Source of the DNA: Ramlibacter lithotrophicus
Lineage (GTDB): Bacteria; Pseudomonadota; Gammaproteobacteria; Burkholderiales; Burkholderiaceae_C
Direction of reading: 5' to 3'
Assembly (NCBI RefSeq): GCF_012184415.1
Contig: NZ_VTOX01000015.1
Location: 1 to 61,186 of the forward strand
Length of the DNA stretch: 61,186 nt
How positions within the stretch are numbered: position 1 is the first letter of the stretch; each line of letters starts with the position of its first letter. Shown one piece after another: positions 52,155-61,068 of this stretch. Position numbers and translations under genes: made by a program. The notes beneath the pieces were generated by a model that was not told where the DNA came from, made no database searches, and was given only the letters and a program-made list of their open reading frames with translations.

Positions 52155-53662
52155 CGTCGCGGGCCCTCGCGGCGCTGGCGGAACGCGCGCTGAAGTGGAG
52201 CGCCGCGACGACCGTCGCGCGGTTCGCGCTCCAGTTCGGCGCGCAGGTCGCGCTCGCGCGGATCCTGGGCCCCGACAACTACGGCGTGTACGGCATCGGC
52301 ATCGCGGTGCTGACGTTCGTCGCCTTCCTCTCCGGCTCGAGCTTCAGCTGGAACCTCATGCTGCTGCCCGCCGTCGACGACGACGACATCCGCTTCTCCT
52401 TCACGTGGCAGGTGATCGTCGGCAGCGGCTGCGCGCTGGCGATGTACGCCGCCGCCCCGGCGATCGCCGTGTTCTTCGGCGACGCACGGGTGGAGGGCAT
52501 GGTGCAGCTGCTCTCGATCGCCAGCCTGCTCACGGCCGCGAGCGCGCCGGCCACCTGCCTGCTGCAGCGCGACCTCAACTTCCGGATGCTGGGCCTGGTC
52601 CAGCTCGCGAGCTATGCCGCCGGCTACCTCCTGGTCGGCGTGCCCATGGCCTTGCACGGCTGGGGTCCGTACGCGCTCGGGACCGCCGCCGTGGTGCAGG
52701 CGGCGATGGTGTTGATCACCTCCTATGCTGCGCGGCCGCATCCGCTGCGTCCGCTGCTCTCGCATGCAGGCGGTGCCGCCGCGCTCGCCACCGGTCGCAC
52801 GGTCTTCGTGACGAACGTCGTCAACTGGATCCTCGGCAACATCGACCGCGTGCTGATCGGCCGCGTGCTGAACGCTTACGCGGTCGGCCTGTACAACGTG
52901 GCCTACAACCTGGCCTCGATTCCCAGCACGCTGCTGCTCGGCGCGCTGCAGCCCACCTTCCTCGCCGCCGGCGCCAGGCTGCAGGACGATCCGCAGCGGC
53001 TCGCGCAAGGCTGGCGCCTGGCGCTCTCCTGCGTCATGGTGCTGGCCCTGCCGGCGGGCGTCGTGCTCGCCCTGCTGTCGGCGGACCTCGTGCAGCTGCT
53101 GTACGGCGCGGCATGGTCGGAGTCGTCCTGGGTGCTGGGCCTGCTGTTCCTGTGCCTGCCGGCATGGGCCTGCTGGGGCATTTCGACGCCGGTGCTGTGG
53201 AACACGGGGCGCAAGCACCTCGAGTACATGTTGCAGCTGCCCTTGCTGGCCATCGCGCTGCCGGCCTGGTGGGTCATGGCGCCGTCCGGGATCCGCGCGA
53301 TCGCCACCGTGTCGGCCTTCATCATCTTCGCGCGGGCCGCCGTCATCGTCATCGCGGCGCTGCGCGCCCTGGGGCTGCACTGGCTGGTCGTTGCCGGCCC
53401 GCTGGCCCGCGGTGCCGGCCTCGCCGCGGTGTGCGCGCTGGCGGTACTCACGGCCCGGCACGCGGCGGCCGGGTCCGCGCTGCCCGGCATCTCGCTGGCG
53501 GCCGGCAGCGCCGGCGCGCTGGCGGTGCTGCTCCTGGTGCTGGGCGTCTGGCCGCAACTGCTCGGCGCCGAAGCCCGCGCCGTGCTGGCCCGCTTCATGC
53601 CCTTCCTGCGCACCGCACCCGAAGCGCCGTTCGGCGCCCGCCCCGAAGGACTGCCGCGATGA
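52151..53662 (+). CDS. Wzx-like polysaccharide flippase (MOP superfamily)
   Basis: 503 residues with twelve to fourteen hydrophobic segments. The N-terminus LKWSAATTVARFALQFGAQVA and LARILGPDNYGVYGI is typical of the lipopolysaccharide-biosynthesis/Wzx family. It flips undecaprenyl-linked repeat units. Start overlaps the previous stop (ATGA). Confidence 0.88.
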   Translation: MTSRALAALAERALKWSAATTVARFALQFGAQVALARILGPDNYGVYGIGIAVLTFVAFLSGSSFSWNLMLLPAVDDDDIRFSFTWQVIVGSGCALAMYAAAPAIAVFFGDARVEGMVQLLSIASLLTAASAPATCLLQRDLNFRMLGLVQLASYAAGYLLVGVPMALHGWGPYALGTAAVVQAAMVLITSYAARPHPLRPLLSHAGGAAALATGRTVFVTNVVNWILGNIDRVLIGRVLNAYAVGLYNVAYNLASIPSTLLLGALQPTFLAAGARLQDDPQRLAQGWRLALSCVMVLALPAGVVLALLSADLVQLLYGAAWSESSWVLGLLFLCLPAWACWGISTPVLWNTGRKHLEYMLQLPLLAIALPAWWVMAPSGIRAIATVSAFIIFARAAVIVIAALRALGLHWLVVAGPLARGAGLAAVCALAVLTARHAAAGSALPGISLAAGSAGALAVLLLVLGVWPQLLGAEARAVLARFMPFLRTAPEAPFGARPEGLPR

Positions 53663-55014
53663 CCGTCACCGACCGTTCGACGCCCGGCACCCAGGGCTTC
53701 CTGCACTGGATGCTGCCGCTGATGCTGGGCCTGGTAGCCGTCACGGTTCTGCTGTCCGGCCGCAATCTCTCGCAGATGTTCGCCGACCTGGCGCAAGGCG
53801 GCGGCATGTACCTCCACCCGGCCGTCGCCTGGCTGCAGCGCGGCGTGTCGCTCGTGCTGCTGCTGATCTCGGCCGAACGGCTCGTCAACCACGTCGCGAT
53901 GCGCCGGCACCTGCCGGCGCCGCTGCTGGCCTGGGCCTTCATCGCCTACTGGAGCGCCACGGTCGCGGCGCCGGCCCTGTTCGGATCGCACCCGCAGCTC
54001 TCGCACGAATACCTCTACTCGCTGGTGATCGGCATGGCGGCCCTGCTGGCGACCGGGCACGACCGTGAGCGCGTCCTCGGCGCGGCCCGCAACGCGCTGT
54101 TCCTGTTCCTTGCGGCCGGTGCCGTGCTGGCCGTGGTGAATCCGGCGATGGTGCTCGACACCGCATACCGGCAAGGGGTTCTGCCCGGCATCCCGCGCTT
54201 CGGCGGGCTCGCCACCCACCCGGTGGCGCTCGCGATGTTCGCCCAGACCTTCCTGCTGTGCCTGTGGGTGCGGCCGTTCCAGAGCCGCTGGCTCACCGTG
54301 CTGGGCTGGGTTCTGGGGCTCGCCGTCGTTTTCTTCGCCCAGTCCAAGACTTCCTGGATCGCCTTCCTGCTGTGCTCGGCGGCGATGCTGGCGGTGCGCC
54401 ATGGCGCCGCCGTGTGGCGCCGCATCGGCGACCCGCGCGAAGGTGCGTTCGGCATCGTGGTGTGCCTGGGCGCGATCGTCTTCGTCGCCGGCACCGTCGC
54501 GCTGCTGCTGTTCGCCGACCTCGGCGGCGAGGCGGCCAGCTTCCTGGAAACCGAGGAAGGCGCGCAGCTCATGAGCATGACCGGCCGCGACCAGATCTGG
54601 GTCGTCGCGATGGAAGAGTGGCGCGCCAGCCCCGTCTTCGGCTATGGCCCGGGGCTCTGGGACGACGACTTCCGCGCCGCGATCAACATGCCGCAGGCGA
54701 CCAACGCCCACAACCAGTTCATGGATACGCTGGCCCGCTCGGGCGTCGTCGGCGCCACCGCCCTCGTGCTGTACGCCGGCGTGCTGCTCGCGCTGTCGCT
54801 GCGTGCGGCGAAAGCGACGGGCGGGCTCAGCATCGCCCTGCTGATCGCGGTGGCGCTGCGCTCCATGAGCGAAGTGCCGCTGCTGATGTTCGGCTACGGC
54901 ACCGAGTTCTTCACCCACCTGCTGCTGCTCGTCACGCTGGCTTCCGCCAACGCCCCGCGCGTGGTGGTCCTGCCCGCGGCGGCGCGGCCGCGCGGCTATC
55001 GGGTCGTTTCATGA
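53659..55014 (+). CDS. O-antigen ligase / Wzy-type polymerase family membrane protein
   Basis: 451 residues, about ten to twelve transmembrane segments. A large periplasmic loop contains GRDQIWVVAME and the family motif NAHNQFMDTLARSGVVG. It joins or polymerises glycan units in the periplasm. Ligase and polymerase cannot be told apart from sequence alone; next to the flippase, Wzy function is plausible. ATGA overlaps on both sides. Confidence 0.85.
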   Translation: MTVTDRSTPGTQGFLHWMLPLMLGLVAVTVLLSGRNLSQMFADLAQGGGMYLHPAVAWLQRGVSLVLLLISAERLVNHVAMRRHLPAPLLAWAFIAYWSATVAAPALFGSHPQLSHEYLYSLVIGMAALLATGHDRERVLGAARNALFLFLAAGAVLAVVNPAMVLDTAYRQGVLPGIPRFGGLATHPVALAMFAQTFLLCLWVRPFQSRWLTVLGWVLGLAVVFFAQSKTSWIAFLLCSAAMLAVRHGAAVWRRIGDPREGAFGIVVCLGAIVFVAGTVALLLFADLGGEAASFLETEEGAQLMSMTGRDQIWVVAMEEWRASPVFGYGPGLWDDDFRAAINMPQATNAHNQFMDTLARSGVVGATALVLYAGVLLALSLRAAKATGGLSIALLIAVALRSMSEVPLLMFGYGTEFFTHLLLLVTLASANAPRVVVLPAAARPRGYRVVS

Positions 55015-55976
55015 AGTTTTCGGTCGTCATCCCGCTCTACAACAAGGCCCGCTACGTCGAAGGCGCGGTGCGCTCCGTGCTGGCGCAGCAGCTGCCGGCC
55101 CTGGAGATCATCGTCGTCGACGACGGCTCCACCGACGGCGGCGCCGAGCGCGTCGAAGCCCTCGGGTGCGACCGCGTGCGCGTCGTGCGGCAGAAGAATG
55201 CCGGCGTCGCGGCGGCGCGCAACCACGGCATCGCGCTGGCCCGCGGCGACTGGGTCGCGTTCCTCGATGCCGACGACTGGCAGCATCCCGCGCTGCTGGC
55301 CACCCTGGCCCGGGCGCACGCCGCCTGTCCCCACGCCGACATGCTGGCGGCGGGTTTCCGCTGCATCGAGGATCCGCTGGCGCAATCGCTCGACCCCTGG
55401 CCGCTGCCCGAAGGCGAGCCCGAAGTGGAGACGATCGACGACCTGCGCGCGCGCTGGATGGTCGACATCCCGTTCTTCACCGGCAGCGTCGCCGTGCGCG
55501 CGCAGCGGCTGCGGCTGATGCAGCCCTGCTTCCCGGTCGGGGAGTCGTGCGGCGAGGACCTGGACCTCTGGTTCCGGGTGGCCGACGAGTCGCCGGTGGC
55601 GCTGGTCCCGCTCCAGCTCGCGGCCTACCGCACGGCCGTCGCCGGTTCGCTGTCGGCCGGCCATCGCCGCGAGCTCGCACCGTTCCTCGGCCGCATGCGG
55701 CAGCGGGCGCTGGACGGCAGCCTGCCGGCCAGGCACCGCCACGCCGCGCTCTGGTTCGTCGCGCAGCAGGAAATCACGCTCGCGCGCGACCTGCTGGCCG
55801 AGGGCCGGCGCAGCGATGCGCTGCGCTGCCTGTGGCGTGCGCGCTATGCGGCAGCGGGTCGCCGCTGGCAACTCACCGCGGCCATGCTGCTGCTGCCCGG
55901 ACGGGTGGCTGGCCGCTGGCAACGCTGGCGCCTCGCCGCCGGCAGCGTCTATTCGCATCAGGGGAACACGCCATGA
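55011..55976 (+). CDS. Family 2 glycosyltransferase
   Basis: 321 residues. The GT-A fold begins MKFSVVIPLYNKARYVEGAV. The nucleotide-binding motif is VVDDGSTDGG, and the DxD-type motif is FLDADDW at about 87-93. A C-terminal helical region of ~100 residues follows. It adds a sugar to the lipid-linked repeat unit in the cytoplasm. Confidence 0.9.
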   Translation: MKFSVVIPLYNKARYVEGAVRSVLAQQLPALEIIVVDDGSTDGGAERVEALGCDRVRVVRQKNAGVAAARNHGIALARGDWVAFLDADDWQHPALLATLARAHAACPHADMLAAGFRCIEDPLAQSLDPWPLPEGEPEVETIDDLRARWMVDIPFFTGSVAVRAQRLRLMQPCFPVGESCGEDLDLWFRVADESPVALVPLQLAAYRTAVAGSLSAGHRRELAPFLGRMRQRALDGSLPARHRHAALWFVAQQEITLARDLLAEGRRSDALRCLWRARYAAAGRRWQLTAAMLLLPGRVAGRWQRWRLAAGSVYSHQGNTP

Positions 55977-57043
55977 GCGCCGAACATCCGACTGCCCCGC
56001 AGCGCCCGGCGCGCTGCCACGTGTCGATCATCATCAAGGCCTTCAACGAGGAAAAGAACATCTGCGCGGCGATCGAAAGCAGCCTCGCCGCCGCTGCGGA
56101 GGTCGGCGGCGAGGTGATCCTGGCCGACAGCAATTCCACCGACCGCACCGTCGAACTGGCGTCGCGCTACCCGATCCGCATCGTGCAGCTGGTGCACTCG
56201 CACGAGCGCTGCTGCGGCGCCGGCCCGCAACTGGGCTACCAGCATTCGCGCGGCGAGTACGTCTACATCATGGACGGCGACATGCAGATGGTGCGCGGCT
56301 TCCTGCCGCAGGCGCTCGTCTTCCTGGCCCAGCACCCGGAAGCCGCCGGCGTCGGCGGCCGGCTGGTGGAGCTGAACGAGGAGAGCCTGGAGTACCGCGA
56401 GCGGGCGCTGCGCAATTCCGCGCACCTCTCGCCGGGCGAAGTCGACCGGCTCGACGGCGGCGGCCTGTACCGGCGGCGCGCCGTGGAGGAAGCCGGCTAC
56501 CTGTCGGACCGCAACCTGCACGCGTACGAGGAGTTCGACCTGGCGGTGCGGCTGCGGGCGCTGCACTGGAAGCTGTGGCGCATCCCGGTCGATTCGGTCA
56601 CGCATTACGGCCACGACGCGCCGCCCTACCAGCTGCTGATGCGCCGCTGGCGCGCCCGCTACGTGTGCGGCGCCGGCGAGCTGGTGCGCGCGGCCCTGGG
56701 CAAGCCGAGCCAGCGCCTGGTGCTGCGCCTGCGCGAGCTGCGCATCTACGCCGGCGTGCTGCTGTGGTGGCTGGTGCTGGCGTCGACGCCCTTCTGGCCG
56801 CTGCCGGTGGCGGCGCGGGCGGCCTCGTTCGCGGCGCTCGCCGCGGCGCCGTTCGTCGTCATGGCGTGGCGCAAGCGCTCGTTCAGCCGCGCCACCTATT
56901 CCGTCGTGTCGTGGTGCTTCAACGCAGCCGGCATGGCGCGCGGACTGTTCGCCCGGCGCCGGCCGGCGCGCGAGCCGATCCCCAGCCTCGTCGTGCACGA
57001 GCCGCCGCAGGCGACCGAGACCCGGCGCCAGCACTACGCGTGA
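55973..57043 (+). CDS. Family 2 glycosyltransferase with C-terminal membrane segments
   Basis: 356 residues. GT-A motifs are VSIIIKAFNEEKNI, ILADSNSTDRT and YIMDGDMQMV (DGD). The later part includes EEFDLAVRLR, and two hydrophobic helices near 260-300 anchor it to the membrane. ATGA overlap with the preceding glycosyltransferase gene. Confidence 0.9.
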   Translation: MSAEHPTAPQRPARCHVSIIIKAFNEEKNICAAIESSLAAAAEVGGEVILADSNSTDRTVELASRYPIRIVQLVHSHERCCGAGPQLGYQHSRGEYVYIMDGDMQMVRGFLPQALVFLAQHPEAAGVGGRLVELNEESLEYRERALRNSAHLSPGEVDRLDGGGLYRRRAVEEAGYLSDRNLHAYEEFDLAVRLRALHWKLWRIPVDSVTHYGHDAPPYQLLMRRWRARYVCGAGELVRAALGKPSQRLVLRLRELRIYAGVLLWWLVLASTPFWPLPVAARAASFAALAAAPFVVMAWRKRSFSRATYSVVSWCFNAAGMARGLFARRRPAREPIPSLVVHEPPQATETRRQHYA

Positions 57044-57085
57044 ACGCGCCGCGCGAGCGGCACGCCTTTGATCAGCAGGACCAAC

Positions 57086-58267
57086 ATGCAGGAAACCCAG
57101 CCCCTTCCCGGTGACACGCTGCCGGCAGCCGCCGGCGCGCGCGCCGGGCGCTTCATCTACATCGCCGCGCCGTTCACGCCGCTGGGTGGCGGCATGTACA
57201 AGGTGACCGATTACCTGGTCCAGTCGCAGTCGGGCCAGCGCAGCGAAGACGCCGCCGAGCTGCGCCCGCTGGACTCGCGTGGCCCGCGCAGCGCGGCCTG
57301 GTCGATGTGGGTGCTGCTGACGGCGCTGGCAAAGATCCTGTGGGGCCGCCTGGGGGGCCGGCTGGCCGGGGTGCACGTCAACGTGGCCGAGCGCCTGAGC
57401 TTCGTGCGCAAGGGGACGATCATCGCGTGGGCCCACGCGCTGGGGCTGCCGGTGGTGCTGCACCTGCACGCGCAGATGCAGCGCTTCTACCGCCGCCTGC
57501 CGGCACCGCTGCGGGCCCTGGCGCGCTGGGTGTTCAGCCTGGCGGACGTCGTCGTCGTGATCGGGCCGGCCGCGCGGCGCTTCGTCACCGAGGAGCTGAA
57601 AGTGCCCGCCGATCGCGTGGAGATCGTCATCAACGGCGTGCCGGCCGCCACCCAGGCGCGCCGCACGAAGCCGGTGGATGGCGTCCAGCGAGTCATGTTC
57701 CTGGGCAACCTCGGCCGCCTCAAGGGCGTCGACGACCTGCTGCAGGCGCTGGCCCGCCCGGGATTCGATCGCGAGCGGCTGGAGGTGACCATCGCCGGCG
57801 GCGGCGACGTCGAAGGCTACCGGGCCCAGGCGCGGCAACTGTGCATAGCCGATTTCGTGAGGCTGCCCGGCTGGTGCGACCAGGCGCAGACGGCCGCCCT
57901 GCTGGCCAACACCGACGTGCTGATCCTGCCCTCCTACGACGAGGTGCTGCCGCTGGTGATCCTGGAGGCGCTGGCCAACGGGGTGGCCGTGATCTGCACC
58001 GAAGTCGGCGAGGTACCGTCGCTGCTGACCGACGGCGTGGACACGCTGTACGTGAAGCCGGGCGACGTCGACGGCATCGCGGCCGCGCTGCGGCAGGTGC
58101 TGGGCGACGCGCACCTGCGCGAGACGCTGGAACACAACGGCCACGCCCTGTACCAGCGGCAGTTCTCGCTGCCGAGGTTCTTCGAAGCGGTCGCGCGCGT
58201 CCACCAGCGCGCCTTCGGCGTCGCGGCGCGCCACCGCGACGCGCCGGCCGTGGAGCCCCAGCCATGA
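57086..58267 (+). CDS. Family 4 glycosyltransferase (GT-B)
   Basis: 393 residues from ATG 57086, preceded by AGGA. Donor-site motifs are MFLGNLGRLKGVDDLL and LPSYDEVLPLVILEALANG (E-x7-E). The N-terminal part has FTPLGGGMYKV. It adds a sugar with retention in repeat-unit assembly. It is separated by 42 bp from the preceding gene, the only real gap in this run. Confidence 0.9.
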   Translation: MQETQPLPGDTLPAAAGARAGRFIYIAAPFTPLGGGMYKVTDYLVQSQSGQRSEDAAELRPLDSRGPRSAAWSMWVLLTALAKILWGRLGGRLAGVHVNVAERLSFVRKGTIIAWAHALGLPVVLHLHAQMQRFYRRLPAPLRALARWVFSLADVVVVIGPAARRFVTEELKVPADRVEIVINGVPAATQARRTKPVDGVQRVMFLGNLGRLKGVDDLLQALARPGFDRERLEVTIAGGGDVEGYRAQARQLCIADFVRLPGWCDQAQTAALLANTDVLILPSYDEVLPLVILEALANGVAVICTEVGEVPSLLTDGVDTLYVKPGDVDGIAAALRQVLGDAHLRETLEHNGHALYQRQFSLPRFFEAVARVHQRAFGVAARHRDAPAVEPQP

Positions 58268-59973
58268 TCCTCGACGCCGACACGATAGCGAACGGCACCT
58301 GCCTGCGCGCGGATGTCTGCGTGGTGGGCGGCGGCGCGGCCGGCATCTCGCTGGCGCTCTCCCTGTCGGGCCAGGGCCTGAGCATCATCCTGCTCGAGTC
58401 GGGCCGCATGGACGAGGACGCGGCGACCCAGGCGCTGTACGCGGGCGAGGTCGCCGACGAACGCCTGCACAGCCCGGCCGACAAGTACCGCCAGCGCCGG
58501 CTCGGCGGCTCCACCGCCATCTGGGGCGGCCGCTCGATGCCGTTCGACCCGATCGACTTCGAGACCCGGCGCCAGGTGCCGCACAGCGGCTGGCCGATCT
58601 CCTACGAGGACCTGCTGCCGTTCTATCCGCAGGCCAATGCCTTGTCCGAGGCCGGCCGGTTCGCCTACGAGGCCGACGAAGCGCTGGGCGGCGTCGCGCC
58701 GCCGATGATCCGCGGCTTCCAGAGCGACGTCGTTCGCACCGGCGGCCTGGAACGCTTCTCCTGCCCGACCAACTTCGGGCGGCGCTACGAGCGGCGCCTG
58801 CGCGTCGCCCCCGACATCCAGGTGCTGCTGGGCGCCAACTGCACGGCGATCCGCCTGCAGGCGGACGGCCGGTCGGTGCGCGAAGTGGCGGTGGCGACCC
58901 TGGCCGGCCGGCGCTTCCGGGTGGCCGCGCGCGCGACGGTGCTCGCGATGGGCGGCCTCGAGACCGCGCGGCTGCTGCTCGCGTCGCGCGACGTGGCGCC
59001 GCAGGGCATAGGGAACGAACACGACGTGGTCGGCCGCTACTACCAGTGCCATATCGCCGGCAACGTCGGCACGCTGGTCTTCAACGGCCGGCCGCAGGAC
59101 GTGCGCCACGGCTACGAGGTGACGCCCGAAGGCATCTACGCCCGCCGCCGCCTGTCCATCACGGCCGCGGAGCAGCGTCGGCACGGGCTCGCGAACTGCG
59201 TGGCGCGGCTGCACTTCTCGCGCATCACCGATCCGCGCCATCGCAACGGCGTGCTGTCGGGACTGTTCCTGTCGCGCAAGTTCATCAGCTACGAGTACGG
59301 CAAGCGCCTGAACGACGGCACCGACCTGTCGGCCGGCCTGTACGCGCGCCACCTGTGGAACGTGATGACCGATCCCGTCGACACGGCGGCGTTCCTGGCG
59401 CACTGGGCCACCAGACGCACGCTGGCGCAGCGCAAGTTCCCTTCGGTGATCCTGCGCAACCGCACCAACCGCTTCAGCCTCGAGATGCACGGCGAGCAGA
59501 TTCCGCGCGCCGATAGCCGCGTGACGCTCACCGACAAACAGGACGCTCTGGGCATGCCGCAGCTGCGGGTCGACTGGCGCTACAGCCCCGAGGACATCGA
59601 ATCGTTGCGCGGGACGCTGGATCTCATCGCGCAGGAACTCGAGCGCACCGGCACCGGGCGGCTGGAGTACGACCGCGACACGCTGGAGGAGGACCTGATG
59701 CGCTTCGGCGCGTACGGCGGCCACCACATCGGCACCGCCCGCATGGGCACCGATCCGCGCACCAGCGTGGTCGACCGCGACTGCCGCGTGCACTCGGTGC
59801 ACGACCTGTTCGTGGCCGGCAGCGCCGCCTTCCCGACGTCGAGCCAGGCCAATCCGACGCTCACGCTGATCGCCTTGTCGCTGCGCCTGGGCCGGCACCT
59901 GGCGCAGCGGCTCGCACCCGCGACGGCGCACGTGCCCGCGCCGGCGGCAGCCGTGAATGGAGCAATGTCATGA
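58264..59973 (+). CDS. GMC-family FAD-dependent oxidoreductase
   Basis: 569 residues. The FAD-binding motif CVVGGGAAGISLALSLSG is near residue 18, with STAIWGGRS downstream. The C-terminal GMC domain has GGHHIGTARMG and AAFPTSSQANPTLTLIALSLR. It oxidises an alcohol, possibly a sugar hydroxyl. It is embedded in the polysaccharide operon (4-bp overlaps both sides), so a sugar-modifying role is inferred. Confidence 0.85.
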   Translation: MILDADTIANGTCLRADVCVVGGGAAGISLALSLSGQGLSIILLESGRMDEDAATQALYAGEVADERLHSPADKYRQRRLGGSTAIWGGRSMPFDPIDFETRRQVPHSGWPISYEDLLPFYPQANALSEAGRFAYEADEALGGVAPPMIRGFQSDVVRTGGLERFSCPTNFGRRYERRLRVAPDIQVLLGANCTAIRLQADGRSVREVAVATLAGRRFRVAARATVLAMGGLETARLLLASRDVAPQGIGNEHDVVGRYYQCHIAGNVGTLVFNGRPQDVRHGYEVTPEGIYARRRLSITAAEQRRHGLANCVARLHFSRITDPRHRNGVLSGLFLSRKFISYEYGKRLNDGTDLSAGLYARHLWNVMTDPVDTAAFLAHWATRRTLAQRKFPSVILRNRTNRFSLEMHGEQIPRADSRVTLTDKQDALGMPQLRVDWRYSPEDIESLRGTLDLIAQELERTGTGRLEYDRDTLEEDLMRFGAYGGHHIGTARMGTDPRTSVVDRDCRVHSVHDLFVAGSAAFPTSSQANPTLTLIALSLRLGRHLAQRLAPATAHVPAPAAAVNGAMS

Positions 59974-60989
59974 GAGTGCTGGTGCTGGGAGGTTCCGGCT
60001 ACGTTGGTTCGCGGCTTTGCGCGCTGCTGCGTGACAGCGGCTGGGCGACGCCGGTCTGCGGCTCCTCGCGCAGCGCGGTGGCGGGCGTGGAGAGCGTGCG
60101 CGTCGACACCCGCGACGCGGCGGCCGTGCGGCAGGCCCTGCAGGGCATCGATGCCGTGGTCAATTGCGTCGCCGGCAATGCATCGGCGATCGGTGAAGGC
60201 GCCCGCGTCCTCACCGAGGGGGCGCTCGCCGCCGGCTGCCGCCGGCTGGTTCACCTGAGCAGCATGTCGGTCTATGGCGCCGTGGAAGGCCGGGTCGACG
60301 AGTCGGTCGCGACCGACGGCTCGCTCGGCTGGTACGGCCAGGCCAAATGCGAAGCCGAGGCGCACGTCGCCGCGTTCGCGGCGCAAGGCGGATCGGCGGT
60401 GATGCTGCGGCCCGGCTGCGTGGCAGGGCCGGGCAGCGACCTGTGGGTGGGGCGGATCGGCCGCCTGCTGCAGGCGCGGCGGCTCGGCGACCTGGGGATC
60501 GCCGGCGACGGCTGGTCGAACCTGGTCCACGTCGAAGACGTGTGCCAGGCCGTGCTCGCCGCCTTGCACGGCGCCGATGCGGCGCCGGGCGTGCGCACCT
60601 ACAACCTGGCGGCGCCGGACAGCCCGCGCTGGAACGAATACTTCGTCGACTTGGCGCTCGCCATCGGCGCGACGCCGGTGCGCCGCCTGTCGTCGCTGCA
60701 ACTGCGGCTGGACGCGACGCTCGCCGGTCCGCCGCTGAAAGTAGCCGAGATCCTCGCCAAGCGCGTGCTGGGCGACGCGCGCTCGGTGCCGGTACCGCTG
60801 CCGCCCAACCTGCTGGGGCTGTGGGAGCGGCACCTGCAGCTCGATTCGGGCCGGGCCAGCCGCGAACTGGGGCTGCAGTGGACGCCGTATGCGGTCACGC
60901 TGCAGCAATCGGCGGCGTGGTTCCTGCAGCAGCGGCGGGGGTCGCTGCCCGATGTGCCGATGCTTCGTGGAGGCGATTCGCCTACGTGA
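59970..60989 (+). CDS. NAD-dependent epimerase/dehydratase (extended SDR)
   Basis: 339 residues. Rossmann motif VLVLGGSGYVGSRLCALL at the N-terminus, Ser in LVHLSSMSVYG, and Tyr-Lys pair in WYGQAKCEAEA. It acts on a nucleotide sugar or a lipid-linked sugar. Paired with the GMC oxidoreductase by ATGA overlap, it suggests an oxidation-reduction or epimerisation relay. Confidence 0.88.
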   Translation: MRVLVLGGSGYVGSRLCALLRDSGWATPVCGSSRSAVAGVESVRVDTRDAAAVRQALQGIDAVVNCVAGNASAIGEGARVLTEGALAAGCRRLVHLSSMSVYGAVEGRVDESVATDGSLGWYGQAKCEAEAHVAAFAAQGGSAVMLRPGCVAGPGSDLWVGRIGRLLQARRLGDLGIAGDGWSNLVHVEDVCQAVLAALHGADAAPGVRTYNLAAPDSPRWNEYFVDLALAIGATPVRRLSSLQLRLDATLAGPPLKVAEILAKRVLGDARSVPVPLPPNLLGLWERHLQLDSGRASRELGLQWTPYAVTLQQSAAWFLQQRRGSLPDVPMLRGGDSPT

Positions 60990-60993
60990 ATTA

Positions 60994-61013
60994 ACAGCCG
61001 AACGCAGAAGCCG
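60994..61013. repeat. Partial copy of the intergenic repeat, cut by an IS
   Basis: ACAGCCGAACGCAGAAGCCG matches one end of the element at 41146-41202 (reverse complement ACAGCCGGACGCAAAAGCCG, three mismatches). Sequence similarity stops at about 61013, where the IS30-like element appears to begin. Confidence 0.55.
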
Positions 61014-61022
61014 GCGGTTTCA

Positions 61023-61068
61023 ACTGGTCAATGCAACATCACCTCAACATGATGTTCGAGAGACCAGT
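61023..61068 (+). promoter_or_regulatory. Leader hairpin abutting the transposase start codon
   Basis: ACTGGTC (61023-61029) pairs with GACCAGT (61062-61068), and AACATC (61035-61040) pairs with GATGTT (61051-61056), with a 5x5 internal loop and a 10-nt apical loop. The outer stem ends at the base before the ATG and would bury the ribosome-binding region (gagag). Confidence 0.6.

Noticed and set aside
57068..57085. TTG start for the family 4 glycosyltransferase
   Set aside because: The ATG at 57086 has an AGGA Shine-Dalgarno at good distance; the TTG adds only six unconserved-looking residues.
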